Both the position numbers and the translations under genes were made by a program. A stretch of DNA of 64,000 nucleotides. Origin: Chamaecrista fasciculata (lineage: Eukaryota; Streptophyta; Magnoliopsida; Fabales; Fabaceae). Positions 37,692-49,072 of the stretch are shown in pieces. How positions within the stretch are numbered: the stretch's first letter is position 1; the number at the start of each line of letters is the position of its first letter. The stretch spans positions 56,291-120,290 of the forward strand of contig QANZ01015550.1 of the NCBI GenBank assembly GCA_003254925.1, read 5' to 3'. The notes below the pieces were generated by a model. It was not told the origin of the DNA, made no database searches, and saw nothing but the letters and a program-made list of their open reading frames with translations.

Positions 37692-38844
37692 GGTCAAAGT
37701 CTTATTTTGGTCCCTCAGTTATGCTCAGTGTTCTAAATTGGTCCCCCAGTTATTTTTCGTTCCATATTGGTCCCCCAGTTATGCAAAACTTGACAAAGTT
37801 GATCCCTCTAACAGTTTCCATCCATTTTTCCGTTAAAAAAAAAAAACAAAATTGATTTTCAACTCCTAAAAATTTAAATATTTTACATCAATGACTTTTT
37901 TCTCTATAATAGAACTAAAATGTAAGAAAGAAAAAATAATTGGGGGTTACTGTTTATTTCACACAAACAAGTCTCTCTCACTCTCTCTCTCTCCCTCCTC
38001 CCTACCTACGCCAGTCACCGGATCCGCCTCCGTCACATCCGGCGGCGCCGACCTCATGACCGCCGCAACATCCTCAAGAACATCACCGACCTCATTATCT
38101 TCATACTACTTTTTTACCTTCACTTTTCGTCAAAACTCGAACCTCGAAACCCAAACCATATTTCCACTCCCTCAACATGTCAGCCTCTTATTCCAGTAGC
38201 CCATCCCACTATGTATGCTCGATGAGTTCAATATCTCTTACGAACTCCAACATCGTCGTCGATTTCGGTAAAACCCTCAAATAACATGAGTTCATTGCCA
38301 TGCTCCGCCGCGAGGTCCTCGATTCGTTCCTCCAATCTCGAGCACAGTTCGTCGGTGCGAATCTCATCGCCGGCCTTGTCACTAATTTCGAAATCCCAAC
38401 CTCTTCAACGTCCCCATGCATCATTCACTACACAATCAACAAAAGCCGGTGATGTTCTTGAGGATGTTGCCGGCGGTCATGAGGTCGGTGCCGCCGGATG
38501 TGGTGGAGGGGGATCTGGTGACTGGCGTAGGTAGGGAGGAGGGAGAGAGAGAGTGAGAGGGAGAGATTTTTTTGTGTGAAATAAACATTAACCCCAAATT
38601 ATTTTTTCTTTCTTACATTTTAGTTCTATTATAGAGAAAAAGGTCCTTGATGCAAAAAATTTAAACTTTTAGGAGTTAAAAATCAATTTTGTCTTTTTTT
38701 TAACGGAAAAATGGATGGAAAATGTTAGAGGGACCAACTTTGTCAAGTTTTGCATAACTGGGGGACCAATATGGAACGAAAAATAACTGGGAGACCAATT
38801 TGGAACACTGAGCATAACTGGGGGACCAAAATAGGACTTTGCCC
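37692..38844. mobile_element. Pack-MULE carrying captured gene fragments
   Basis: The terminal arms of about 400 bp start GGTCAAAGTCTTATTTTGGT and end with its complement. A perfect 9-bp target duplication TCTAAATAA (37683-37691 and 38845-38853) fits Mutator. The inner parts of the arms are GC-rich and coding-like (CCGGCGGCGCCGACCTCATG), and the unpaired centre holds a geranylgeranyl-reductase-like fragment. The right end is about 95 bp from the TATA box of the galactosyltransferase gene. Confidence 0.88.
38228..38440 (+). pseudogene. Geranylgeranyl reductase-like fragment captured by MULE
   Basis: One frame reads TNSNIVVDFGKTLK, a stop, then HEFIAMLRREVLDSFLQSRA, then LIAGLVTNFEIP and HYTIN. 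This parallels the stretch of plant geranylgeranyl diphosphate reductase (CHLP) around SNIAVDIGRTLKEHEYIGMV and RREVLDAYLRERA, with the Glu codon after TLK changed to TAA. About 70 codons of a protein near 460 residues are present, with no start codon. It is a transduplicated piece, not a gene. Confidence 0.75.
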
Positions 38845-38935
38845 TCTAAATAAAATGTAGAGGAGGGTATTAATGTAATATGCAAAAAACTGTTAGGGAG
38901 AGATCATTAAATGATGAGGACAGTTTGGTAATATG

Positions 38936-38947
38936 AAAATATAAAAG
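38936..38947 (+). promoter_or_regulatory. Probable TATA box of the galactosyltransferase gene
   Basis: AAAATATAAAAG lies about 335 bp before the ATG at 39274 and is followed by a purine-rich leader without upstream genes. The spacing allows a leader of about 300 nt, which includes CT and GA runs. Confidence 0.55.
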
Positions 38948-39273
38948 TGGGCGGTTAGTAAGTCTACTCGCTTCTGTTCAACGTCCCTTACCTGCAAAAG
39001 AGAAACCGAATTTTAGAGAGAGAAAGCACAAAGCGAAACGAAAACGAAACGAAACGAAGCATAAAGAAGAAACGAACAAACAAGTTACACACAGAGACTG
39101 ATTCTGATTCTCTATCATCTCTCTCTCTTTCTTCTTCAGGATCTCGCTTTCATATTGCTTTCTTTGACGCACTTTTGATTCCTCTGCTCGAATTTCTTCG
39201 AATTCAGTATTGCGTATGGATTTACTTTAATCCATTGAGTGCCTTCCTTGTTCGACGATAATTTCCAGAAAAC

Positions 39274-42200
39274 ATGACTGGCAAAATCAAGAGCGACCAG
39301 TCTTCCAGAAGCGTTGTAACGAAGAAATGGACTCTTTTCTTGTGTCTCGGAAGTTTCTGTGCTGGCTTGCTCTTCACCAATAGGTCTCCAACTTCTCTGT
39401 TTTATTTTTTATTTAATTTCTGTTTCGTTTGATTTCTGCCAGAGAGTTTATTCTGTGCTTTCGAGAATTTTTCTAATTCTGTTTCTTAAATTTGCTTCAA
39501 GCAATTCTTCTTTTATGGATTTCTAAGTTTATTCAATAATCTGTGTTTTCAGATCTTCTTAGTAGTAGTACTGCAGTTTTATGATCAATTAGCTAAAACT
39601 GAGCTTCCAAGTGTTTAATTCATTGACTTACCGTTTACCAGATTTCAGAGTTCTGGATATTTCTAAATTTGAACGTTCTTGATTTCTATATGTTCCGAGT
39701 AACATGTATTCAGCTATTCGATATTCAGAAACATCGGGAATTTACTTTGGAGTCGTTTCTTTTCTTCCTTCTGTAGTTATCTCTTATCAATTATCTTATG
39801 TTTACCAAAATCCTTAGCAGAAGAGAGATAGATCTGAATTTGATTGTCGTGAATGATAATATGATATTGGTCATGTCATGTTTGGGTTCGAGATTCCTTT
39901 CCTTCGGTAATTCATAAATCATAATTGTCTACAATGACCAGTCAACTCTGGTCAAACAGCTCTGCTCAGTTTCTGCCACTTTTGTGATCATTAATATTTG
40001 GTTGAGTTCTCATGTTTGATGTTTGCGGAGCTATCAGCAAATTCATATACATCTCATTTGGTTAAACATAAATATAGGAATGCAAAATAAAAAGAGTAGA
40101 TTAAAGTATTTTATATTTCACAAAAAGAATGTTAAATTACATAAGGTGTTTTGGCATCATCCATTTCCCCAATTTTCTCCATGAAGAACAAGATATCCTG
40201 GCATCTGATAATTAACTGGCATTTCAAGTTTTTCATTGAGTAGTTGTTACTGAAGCCATTAATTTAGATTTATTTTCGTAAAAAATCTTTTTAATTTCTC
40301 GATCTGCCCTGTTATTTATTAACCATAGTCCAACCTCTTCGGAGGTGTGTTAATTATTTTTTTATGTAGCTAAAAAGTTTGTAACTTACAGTTATACCAC
40401 ATTGCATCAAATTAAACAGGTTCAAAGTACTGCCATGATAATGGGTCTGAGATAGTTTTATATGTTTTTCTGATGAGAAATGTGCATGTGTCACAGGATA
40501 TGGACAATTCCTGAACCTAAAGGACTTGCAAGGACAACAGCTATGGAAGCTGAAAAATTGAATGTAGTTTCAGAGGGTTGTCATTCGAGAATTGTAAGCA
40601 ACTAAGCACCACTTTCAGTTTCTCTACGTTATTACATTAAGGCTATGCTTGCTTGGAGGGAAGATGGGTTTACTTTATACCTTTCCTTGGGCCATTTTCT
40701 CTCAAAGCATGTATAGCTTCAACAACTATCACGTGGTACTTTAAATCATGAGATAGTATATTTTAGATGTAGTCATTTGTATTTATCTTCTTAAATTTAT
40801 ATACTTATATATATCTATTGGCCTCCCTATAGTTGCAAGAGAAGGAAGTGAAGCGTGAAACTAAAGATATTTATAGGGAAGCTTCCAAGACTCATAATGC
40901 CGTACAGTAAGTTAAAATGTTATGATGCTCAATCTTAAGTCTGAGTCTTAGTTACTCATAGTGCATGCCTAACTTATGGCGCTGTATTGAATGTAGAACT
41001 TTGGATAAAACAATTTCAAACTTGGAGATGGAATTGGCTGCTGCTAGAGCAGCTCAGGAGTCTATAAGAAGTGGTGCTCCTGTATCAGAAGATCTTAAGA
41101 TGGCTGAATCACCTGTTAAGAGGAAGTACCTAATGGTCGTAGGAATAAATACTGCTTTTAGCAGCCGGAAAAGAAGAGACTCAGTTCGAGCCACCTGGAT
41201 GCCACAAGGTTCATAATTCCATCTCTGCTTTCTAATCTTTCTTTGGAAAGTACCTCATATAATTCTATCTATGGATCTTATTGTGAGTGGGTTCTGATGA
41301 TTGTTTCTTGTGACAACATGGAGAATAGGCGAAAAAAGGAAGAAGCTGGAGGAAGAGAAGGGCATTATTGTTCGGTTTGTGATTGGTCACAGGTACGTAA
41401 TGTTGAAATGTGACTTTTGTGATGTTCCAGTGTTCTTATGATGTCCTCTAGTGTTTGAAATAACCCATCATTATATAGTCATGAAGTAAACTGAATGAAT
41501 AATAAATTTGACATAGTTTCTCCCTTTCTTTATCTAGTGCTACTTCTGGGGGCATCCTTGACCGAGCTATTGAAGCAGAGGACAACAAGCATGGAGATTT
41601 CCTGAGGCTGGTATTGATTATGCTCCTTTTCATTTCATTGTTGCTTCCCTCCCAGACCCTACTTCTTCTTTCATTCTTGTTCTACCTGTATAATCACAGG
41701 ACAAGATAGTTATAATATCATCTATGTCATTTTCAAGGGAGGAAAACTGACAAGTTTTCAAATCTGTGTACTTCGTTTCTGCAGGACCATGTTGAAGGAT
41801 ACCTTGAATTGTCAGCAAAGACAAAGACATACTTTGCCACTGCTGTTAAATTATGGGACGCAGAATTCTACATCAAAGTTGATGATGATGTTCATGTAAA
41901 TATAGGTATATAAAATTCTCCTATATGTGATGATCTTGCTTTATATTATGTTGTTTTTTTCTCTTAGTTTGTGAATCACGGGTGGTGGATGACAAGAATT
42001 GAAGTTCTTGGTTATTTGAACATGCTCTCCTGCTAAACTATTTATATTCTCCTCCATAAACATAAGATCTGTTCCTGATAAACGTGGATTCATGTTTCCC
42101 ATATCTGTCTGTCATTTTTGTTTGATAAAATATTTATGAATGTTCTGTTCAATCTGTTTCAGGAACACTAGCAGAAACTTTAATTAGACATCGAACAAAA

Positions 42201-42993
42201 CCACGGATATATATTGGATGCATGAAATCTGGACCTGTCCTCTCTCAAAAGTGAGAATAATTTTTCTTTTTATCTCTTATTCGAGAAAAACTGAAATTGC
42301 TTGCATTTCTTTCTTCTTACCTGCCTGGTTTTTTGCACAGAGGAGTAAGGTACCATGAACCTGAATATTGGAAATTTGGTGAGACTGGAAACAAATACTT
42401 CCGTCATGCCACAGGCCAGTTGTATGCCATTTCAAGAGATTTGGCTAATTATATATCAACTAACCAGTAAGTCCCACTTCACCAAACTTGCTAGGGGAGA
42501 AAAAAAAAGAAGCAAATGAAATCTTTATTTTGAACTAGTGGATATTAAAATTAAGTTTCTACCATTTAATAGCTTATGCATATATGATTGTATCAGGCAC
42601 GTTCTTCACAAGTATGCTAATGAAGATGTCTCACTTGGAGCTTGGTTTATTGGACTCGATGTGGAGCACATAGATGATAGGAGACTTTGCTGTGGCACTC
42701 CTCCAGGTGAAGTTTTTATCTTTTTTCTGAACTACATAGTTTACTTGTCGTCTGAAAATGATAGAAACACATCATTATTTATTTGGCTTAGGTATTATGA
42801 GAAGTACTGAGGTTTGAATTTTGAATTGGTTACATTTGCAGACTGTGAATGGAAGGCACAGGCAGGCAACGTATGTGTTGCTTCATTTGATTGGAGCTGC
42901 AGTGGAATTTGCAGGTCAGCCGAGAGGATCAAAGATGTTCATAGGCGATGTGGAGAAGGCGAGAAGGCTTTGTGGGGTGCCTCTTTCTTATAG
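39274..42993 (+). CDS. B3GALT: Beta-1,3-galactosyltransferase (GT31), B3GALT2/3/4-like
   Basis: This Golgi type II enzyme adds galactose in beta-1,3 linkage to glycans, probably of arabinogalactan-type or N-linked chains. Eleven exons with GT-AG borders: 39274-39383, 40497-40593, 40833-40906, 40997-41208, 41329-41392, 41538-41610, 41785-41905, 42163-42250, 42341-42466, 42597-42706 and 42842-42993. They encode 408 residues, normal for the clade. Residues 18-35 form the signal anchor ([17 protein letters not shown]). A coiled stem includes [20 protein letters not shown] (95-114, DUF4094-like region). The catalytic domain starts near [12 protein letters not shown] and has the metal-binding DDD at 243-245 ([10 protein letters not shown]) and NEDVSLG at 330-336. 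The protein closely follows Arabidopsis At1g05170/At2g32430-type enzymes. A Pack-MULE ends about 95 bp before the TATA box. Confidence 0.96.
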
Positions 42994-43683
42994 GAAACTT
43001 GGATTTCTTCTTCCTAACCCAGGAAGCTGAAAGGTTATTACTTACTACGGCTATGACTCATGGCTGCAAGATTTTCTTTTCTTTTCTTTTCTTTTTGGGT
43101 TCTATAATTTTGTGAGTAAAATACCATCTTACACGAGTAAGTAGGAGAAAAAGAGCAAGAGGGCTTGTGTCCCATGGACATTCTGCATTTTAATAGAGGA
43201 GATTGACCATGGTAGCAGCAGCCAGAAGAGGAAGCATGAGATACTAATAATCAACCCTCACTCACCACTCATTCTTTGATGCTTGAAAGGGCCACTCTGT
43301 ATGTTAATAGTTCCAGGGCTTATCAAGCTCCTAATAAAATATAAAGTAGAAACCTTTCATCATCTGGTTAGATGGGTTTTTTTTTTTTTTTTAATCTTTG
43401 TCTACTAAGAAAAGAAAACGTAGACACCTTTTAAAAGTGTTAATCTAAATGATCTCCTTATTGTATTTGCTGTCCGGCTTCTTCAAATGCTTACATTTAT
43501 CTTATGCCCTCTAGACATTCTTCTACTTTAGTGGATTGCTCAAAAGTCAAAACGTAATCTCACTGAAGAATGTAATTGACACAGATTGAAATATGGGTTG
43601 ATACTTGATGTACTTCTCATCGAGCATTACTTAATTTTTCTGAACACCAATTCATGCCTAAATTTCTTTAGACCTCCCTTGTG

Positions 43684-45795
43684 ATAGAAAGTCCCACTTT
43701 TTTTCTTTTTTCTTTTTGGACTTCTTCTGAGTGAGAGGATATGCAATGTAAGTCAATAAAGGCAGCTGCATGGGTGATTCTAGAAGTAGTTGGAAAAACT
43801 ACAAACCTAAACCTAATGACTCTACATGAACTCTACAATAATAGAGGGTGAGGGTGGAATCATGAACTCTACAATTTTTGGAAGCCGAGATTGGTGAGAC
43901 AACTTCAAAACGCCATTAAAATGCATTTTTGGCATGTAGAATTATGGGGCCAACATAGGAAGGAAAACTAATAGAAAAAAAAAAAAGCATAGTTATGGGT
44001 AATAAGAAAGCAAAAAAAAGGAAATAAGTAGAAAATAGGGTCTTCATTGGTTTTTTCTTTTGTTTTGATAAACTTCATTGGTTTGTTCTTTGTTGTGGTA
44101 CAAATTTATTGTTGCAAGTAGCAGGGGCATGTGCAGAAAAGGAATATTAAATAAGGGGTTGATCAGTGATCACCATATAGCATGCAGCTTCAGGATTCCT
44201 CGACTGCTTATGTCCCACAAAGTGTACTGAAAGCATTGTTGTGGAAATGAAATTAATATGTAAAATTGTAATGTCAGCTTTACGTTGAGCAACTTCAGTT
44301 TCTGAAGAAAAAACTGAGCAATTCATCAACTACTACTATTACTACCACTACCAGTGAGAGGGTAGGTTTGCTTCAGGATCAGGTTAAAAGTAACTGTAAA
44401 TGGTGTTACAGTAAGCATATTTCCATTTGATTGTTTACAGTAACTTTACACCTAAATTAGACAAGTGGGAATAACCAAAAAAAGAAAAATCCTCTAAATT
44501 TTCAAGTTGTTCCTTAACATTACTTTGACTTTCCAAAATAAACAATCATTACTGTTTGAAAGAAGAATTGGTTTTCTTTTTTTCCAAAAAGAAAAATATT
44601 TGTTTTTTTTTTTTGAATAAAAAAACTTGAACTTATTTATTCCATGTACACACCCTCATTCACCATTGTGCGGCTACCCTTCAAGTGGGTTCAGCCACCA
44701 TATCATTCAACACAAACTATTGCCAAGAGATTGAGTGATTCTTTACTTCCCTGTCCTAAAAATGCAGAATGTAGCAGTATGGTGACTTTAACATGTAATA
44801 TGAGAAACGAATACAGAGATAATTTATAAATTATAAAAACTAAAAAGACTTTAACATGTAATATGAGAAAAAAAATCATATAATTGAAGAGGGATTAGTT
44901 GTGTAAGTTATTGACTTCAAAATTGTTTGCACCCAAGTATCCTCACCTATTCTTAAGAACATTGATACATAAATGTGTTATGAGGAAAAGTGTATTCCGT
45001 AGGTAAAAAAATGCTTGTATAAGCATAGAGAGAAGACACAGTGAGTGGTTGAAGAACAGCACACACCACTAAGACAAAGGCCCATTGGGAAAAACTGCAG
45101 TGAACTAGTGACTTCAGTTGGGAACAAGAGAATCAAACACAAGCAATGTCAAGTAGTAATATTGGCATGTCTCAATCAAAATGTAAGGCTTTAATGATAT
45201 CAAGCATTGTTTTACCAATATCTCGGTGTTAAACCACTCCTCTCATCTATGCCTAACATTATCACTAATTTCAGAGACATAGATATTGTTGAGAAATTCA
45301 CATACCATTATAGGAGAGTGAGGGAGAAGAGAAGCATACAATATGAGAGTTGGTAGACAAAAGTCACAAATAGAGAACCATAGAGAGAGAGTGAGTGAGT
45401 GAGTGTGAATGTGTTTGTGACAGAGAGAAGTTTTAAAGAAGGGAAGGGAAGTGGAGATTATTGGAGAGATGAGAAAGGAAACAAAGAAAGATGGGTGACA
45501 TTGAAGAAGATGCATTAAATGGTGAACTACCTAGCAACTGAGGAAGTTGTAATATTAATTTTAAGAGGTACAGGAATCATGAACATGCTCAAATCAGAGC
45601 ACAAGAACCTGGAGCTTTTAATATCTGCATTTATGGGTTATGGGGAGACCCAGACAGATGTTGGTTCTCTTCATCACCATTTATGTATGTATGAAATACA
45701 CACCACAGCCATGAAATTCTCTTTTTTTTCAAAAATTTAAAGTGAATTAGATACAGAGAAGGAAACTTTGATTGATAATTCAAAATTTCAAACAT
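43684..45795. repeat. Segmental duplication, copy A (about 2.1 kb)
   Basis: From AGTCCCAC at about 43690 through AGGATATGCAATGTAAGTCA, CATATAGCATGCAGCTTCAG and the final GAAGGAAACTTTGATTGATA, this stretch matches copy B at 49073-51055 (and 53140-53178) in the same order and orientation, with many small differences. It flanks the ARASP-like gene on the other side. It carries a decayed MIR171 stem. Confidence 0.9.
45145..45235 (-). pseudogene. Decayed MIR171 paralogue
   Basis: This is the position in copy A that corresponds to the MIR171 hairpin of copy B. The 3p arm (45158-45178) differs from miR171 at three positions, including two next to the slicing centre (positions 9 and 11). About 13 nt are deleted from the 5p arm, so the star half CGGTTCAAT is gone and the stem cannot form in full. 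The conserved loop piece (GCTTGATAT on the minus strand) remains. It should not give authentic miR171. Confidence 0.8.
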
Positions 45796-46283
45796 AATAC
45801 TAACAGAGTTTAACTAATTAGCATCTTTAGAGCACTGGTTAAGAAACTATCAAATGACATTGGAGATTTATAACAACAATCAAAGCATTTTCTCACTAAG
45901 TGGGGTCAATTATATGGATCAACCAACACCAATGTATTCTATTTTTGCATATTTCTACGATTAGATTATTAATAAATAAATCTTTCTAATAGTTTCTCCA
46001 AAAAAATTTTTTAACTGTAGAGACTAGAGAGTGCAGAGAACATTCTGAAAATCATAATACAAACTAGTATTATGGTACCTTGTGAGTTTATGTTTCCAGG
46101 TTCACAAAGAAGACCCTGGTTGTATCAATGAATAATAACAGGACAAACCCACTAACCCTCAAAAGATTCTTCGGCCAATATAGAATTTACAATAACCCTT
46201 TGTCTCCTCTTTCATATATCATCACTGGTGCACCAAACTGGTTTATCCAACAGCATCTTCAGATGAAACATTTTGGAAGCTCA
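45796..46283. other. Intergenic region downstream of the ARASP-like gene
   Basis: AT-rich sequence that includes the presumed 3' UTR of the minus-strand protease gene. No other feature was recognised. Confidence 0.5.
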
Positions 46284-47660
46284 TCACAACATGTCTTTGA
46301 TGATATCAAGATTTAAAGTATCGCGAATAATAAGGAATAACCCGAGAAGTATGACAAGCATGATTCCAGACGACATGATTCGTTGCTCAACTTCCAAAGG
46401 GAGCTTTCTTCCTCCCCTGACTGCTTCAATGAGGATCAATGCCAAAGTCCCACCATCTAAAGCAGGTAAGGGAAGCAGATTAATGACTGCAAGGTTAAGA
46501 TTGAGTATGGCAGCAAATTGGTAGAGACCATCAATGTTTGATCTTGCAACTTCTGCCCCAACCGCAATAATCGCGACCGGACCCGAAACCTTACCAGCTG
46601 TCTGTGAGAAGTTTAAGAATGTCTGCTTCAACCCCTCAAGAACATTAGAAGAAAGACCCCAAAATTCTTTTCCAGTGAAGTTTATTGCCTCCAAGAGATT
46701 CTTGGGTTTAACCTTAGCAATCTTCACATTTGGTGATAATTGAACTCCAATTTTACCAGTTCCATCATAATTCTCATCTGGGGTGACTCCAATCTCGAAA
46801 TTCTCTCCCCCTCTCTTAACCTTAAGCAACACATATCTTTTGGGGTTCTTTTTAATGACATCAACAACCTCATAAACAGAACTAGGACCTGGTTTAGGCA
46901 ATTCATTTCCATTAACCTCAAGGATTACATCACCAGGAAACAATCCATCTCTCGAAGCAGCCGAGAAAGGTCGAATTTCGGGCACAATGACCCCAGGGAA
47001 AACCTCTTGCACGGGCAAACCAACGGACAAGACTTGAACAAAGATAATAACGAATGCGAAAACAATATTAGCAATAACACCAGCTGAAACTACAATGACT
47101 CTATCCAATATTGGTCTGTTCTTAAGCAAATTTTCATCATCCACCGGGATTCCACTGTCAGGATCATTATCAGGAAACCCAACAAACCCACCAAGAGGAA
47201 AAGCTCTAACAGAGTATTCTACATTATTTGCATTGAATTTAGCTAAAATTGGACCAAACCCAACTGCAAATTTACTTACATGAATGCCCTGAAGATAAGC
47301 AGCGAGGAAATGACCACTCTCATGAACAACAATTATAGCTGTCAAAACGGCAGCCGCCTCAAGAACAGATTGAGGACCCTCGAAATTGGCGAAGTCGAAT
47401 CCAGCGATAGCCCAAGTTCTGAAATCCCTGGCGTTGTTGTTCTTGAGTGGGTTTTTCTTGTGCGAAGAAGAAGAAGAAGAAGAAGGGAATGAGTAGCCGC
47501 ATATAGAAGAAGAAGAGAAATGGGGTTTATAATTAGTATTAGGGAAGTGGATTCTGAGCTTGAAAGAAGGTTGTTTTGAGATGGGTGATTTAGAAAATCT
47601 GATGAAAGAAGAAGTGGTAGAGTGAGAAGAAGGTGGAGAGGAAGAGAGGTTTATGACCAT
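46284..47660 (-). CDS. ARASP: Plastid site-2-type membrane metalloprotease (ARASP/RseP-like)
   Basis: The intronless gene encodes 458 residues. Site-2 proteases cut substrates within membranes using zinc; plant ARASP-type members sit in plastid inner envelope or thylakoid membranes and are needed for chloroplast development. Residues 1 to about 80 are a Ser-rich transit peptide. HESGH (113-117) in the first membrane segment is the zinc HExxH motif. A second hydrophobic segment covers about 187-213, then a PDZ domain with GLFPGDVILEVNG (239-251). NLLPLPALDGG (394-404) carries the third zinc ligand, Asp402, in the LDGG motif. A last membrane span is at about 430-446. The ATG at 47660 is the first in frame and begins the transit peptide. 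Length and all key residues agree with a functional enzyme. Confidence 0.96.
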   Translation of the reverse strand: MVINLSSSPPSSHSTTSSFIRFSKSPISKQPSFKLRIHFPNTNYKPHFSSSSICGYSFPSSSSSSSHKKNPLKNNNARDFRTWAIAGFDFANFEGPQSVLEAAAVLTAIIVVHESGHFLAAYLQGIHVSKFAVGFGPILAKFNANNVEYSVRAFPLGGFVGFPDNDPDSGIPVDDENLLKNRPILDRVIVVSAGVIANIVFAFVIIFVQVLSVGLPVQEVFPGVIVPEIRPFSAASRDGLFPGDVILEVNGNELPKPGPSSVYEVVDVIKKNPKRYVLLKVKRGGENFEIGVTPDENYDGTGKIGVQLSPNVKIAKVKPKNLLEAINFTGKEFWGLSSNVLEGLKQTFLNFSQTAGKVSGPVAIIAVGAEVARSNIDGLYQFAAILNLNLAVINLLPLPALDGGTLALILIEAVRGGRKLPLEVEQRIMSSGIMLVILLGLFLIIRDTLNLDIIKDML

Positions 47661-47697
47661 GGCTTCTGAAAATGGCGAAAGAGGGAAAAGGGTAAAA

Positions 47698-47731
<34 letters not shown>

Positions 47732-47732
47732 T
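47698..47732. repeat. (GAT)n microsatellite in the ARASP-like leader
   Basis: About eleven GAT triplets (ATC on the coding strand) begin 38 bp upstream of the start codon, probably within the 5' UTR. Confidence 0.95.
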
Positions 47733-47806
47733 GAAGGAAAAACGAAGGGTATGGAGGAGAGAATGCAGAGTGAAACTGCGTGTGTCTCACCAGTCAATCC
47801 CCGGCG

Positions 47807-47816
47807 GCCACGTGGC
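47807..47816. promoter_or_regulatory. G-box near the ARASP-like start
   Basis: The palindrome GCCACGTGGC lies about 150 bp upstream of the ATG. G-boxes of this type are common in light-regulated plastid-protein genes. A second one (GCCACGTGTC, 48493-48502) lies beyond the MULE insertion. Confidence 0.6.
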
Positions 47817-47921
47817 AGTCACTGGAGATGCTCCGTTTGTGACTGTGGAACCTTATCTGAATCTGAATGAGTGGCCTCCGTCGTCAAGGACTCTTCTTCA
47901 ATTCATCTATCAATTTCTGCG

Positions 47922-48366
47922 GGCCAAAGTCCTATTTTTGTCCTTCATGTTTACTCAAAGTTCTATTTTGGTCCCTCAAGTTTTTTTTCTTTGTTATGTT
48001 TTGGTCCCTCAAGTTTCTATAAAGTTTCACCATTAGTCTTTGACTCTTATCCATCCACTTTTTTTGTTAAAAAAAAAGGAAAAAAACTAACTTTCATCTT
48101 TCAATAATTTTACTTTTATAAAAAGAAATGACCTTAATGCAAAAGAAAAAAAACTTTGAGAGAGAAAAAAGTTAGTTTTTTTTTCTTTTTTTAACGGAAA
48201 AAGTGGATGAAAAAGAGTCAGGAACTAACGGTGGAACTTTTTAGAAACTTGAGAGACCAAAATGGAACTTTGAGCAAACAAGAGGGACCAAAACAGAACG
48301 ATAAAAACTTAAGTGACCAAAATAGAGCTTTCAACAAACATGAAGGACTAAAATAAGAGTTTGGTC
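47922..48366. mobile_element. MULE-like fold-back element in the ARASP-like promoter
   Basis: The ends GGCCAAAGTCCTATTTTTGT and near complement are bordered by ATTTCTGCG and ATTTCTGCT (8 of 9). The two arms meet around a TTTTTT...AAAAAA core. It is inserted about 260 bp upstream of the protease start codon. Confidence 0.85.
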
Positions 48367-48696
48367 ATTTCTGCTTAACCATTTTCTTTTTGCCCCGAAA
48401 TGCTTAACCATCTTTTTTAGTTTACAGTCTGAGATGTTATTGTGCCATTTTTGAAAATCTCATCCATTTGTTACTCCAACGGTCAAGATGAAGCCACGTG
48501 TCACTTCCTTTTGCTGAAACGCAGCGTTTACCTGCCTGCAAAACACTCAAAATGGCCATTCTTTAGAGAAACACGTTCACTCTCCTCGTAAGTTTTCTTA
48601 TGAAAATAAAAAATCTCCTCGTAACTCAACAATGACAATAAGTCATCAATTCAAACTAGTCTAGTATGGGTCGAAATAATATCTAATTATATATTT

Positions 48697-49069
48697 GGCA
48701 AAAGTATCTTTTTGTCCTGATTTTTACATCATATTTTACTTTCGTCTTTAATATTTATTTATTATCAATTTTGTAGAAGTTTCATATTTTTGTCGATTTT
48801 ATTTTTTACTCTAACTTTTGCAAAATATTAAAGAAAAATTTTTAGTGACTAATGACATGTAATGTAAAATTAGTAGAAAAAAAAACTTAAATATTAGTTC
48901 AGATTGAAAAACGCGACGAAGCTTGTCGTTAATTTATTGAAAGAAGTTAATCAAATAATAAAATTAATCGAAATATAAAATTTTGAAGATAAAATTGACA
49001 TTAAACAAATATTAGAGAAAAAATTGAAAATTGATTTAAAATTTGAAGACAAAAAAATGTGTTTTTGCC
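48697..49069. mobile_element. MULE-like element abutting duplication copy B
   Basis: The ends GGCAAAAGTATCTTTTTGTC and the complement of GTGTTTTTGCC enclose text related to 8721-9219. No clear target duplication is seen; its right end coincides with the left border of segmental copy B. Confidence 0.6.
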
Positions 49070-49072
49070 TAT

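Noticed and set aside
44177..44200. Possible miR167 (minus strand TGAAGCTGC) in both duplicated segments
   Set aside because: Only the first nine bases agree with miR167, the rest diverges, and no star arm or hairpin is visible nearby.
46724..47492. Several frames antisense to or out of frame with the ARASP-like gene
   Set aside because: They are shadows of the intronless protease coding sequence.
47653..48036. Plus-strand frame opposite the ARASP-like leader, with an Asp run
   Set aside because: The Asp run is the GAT microsatellite and the frame ends in a MULE; it overlaps the leader of a clear gene on the other strand.
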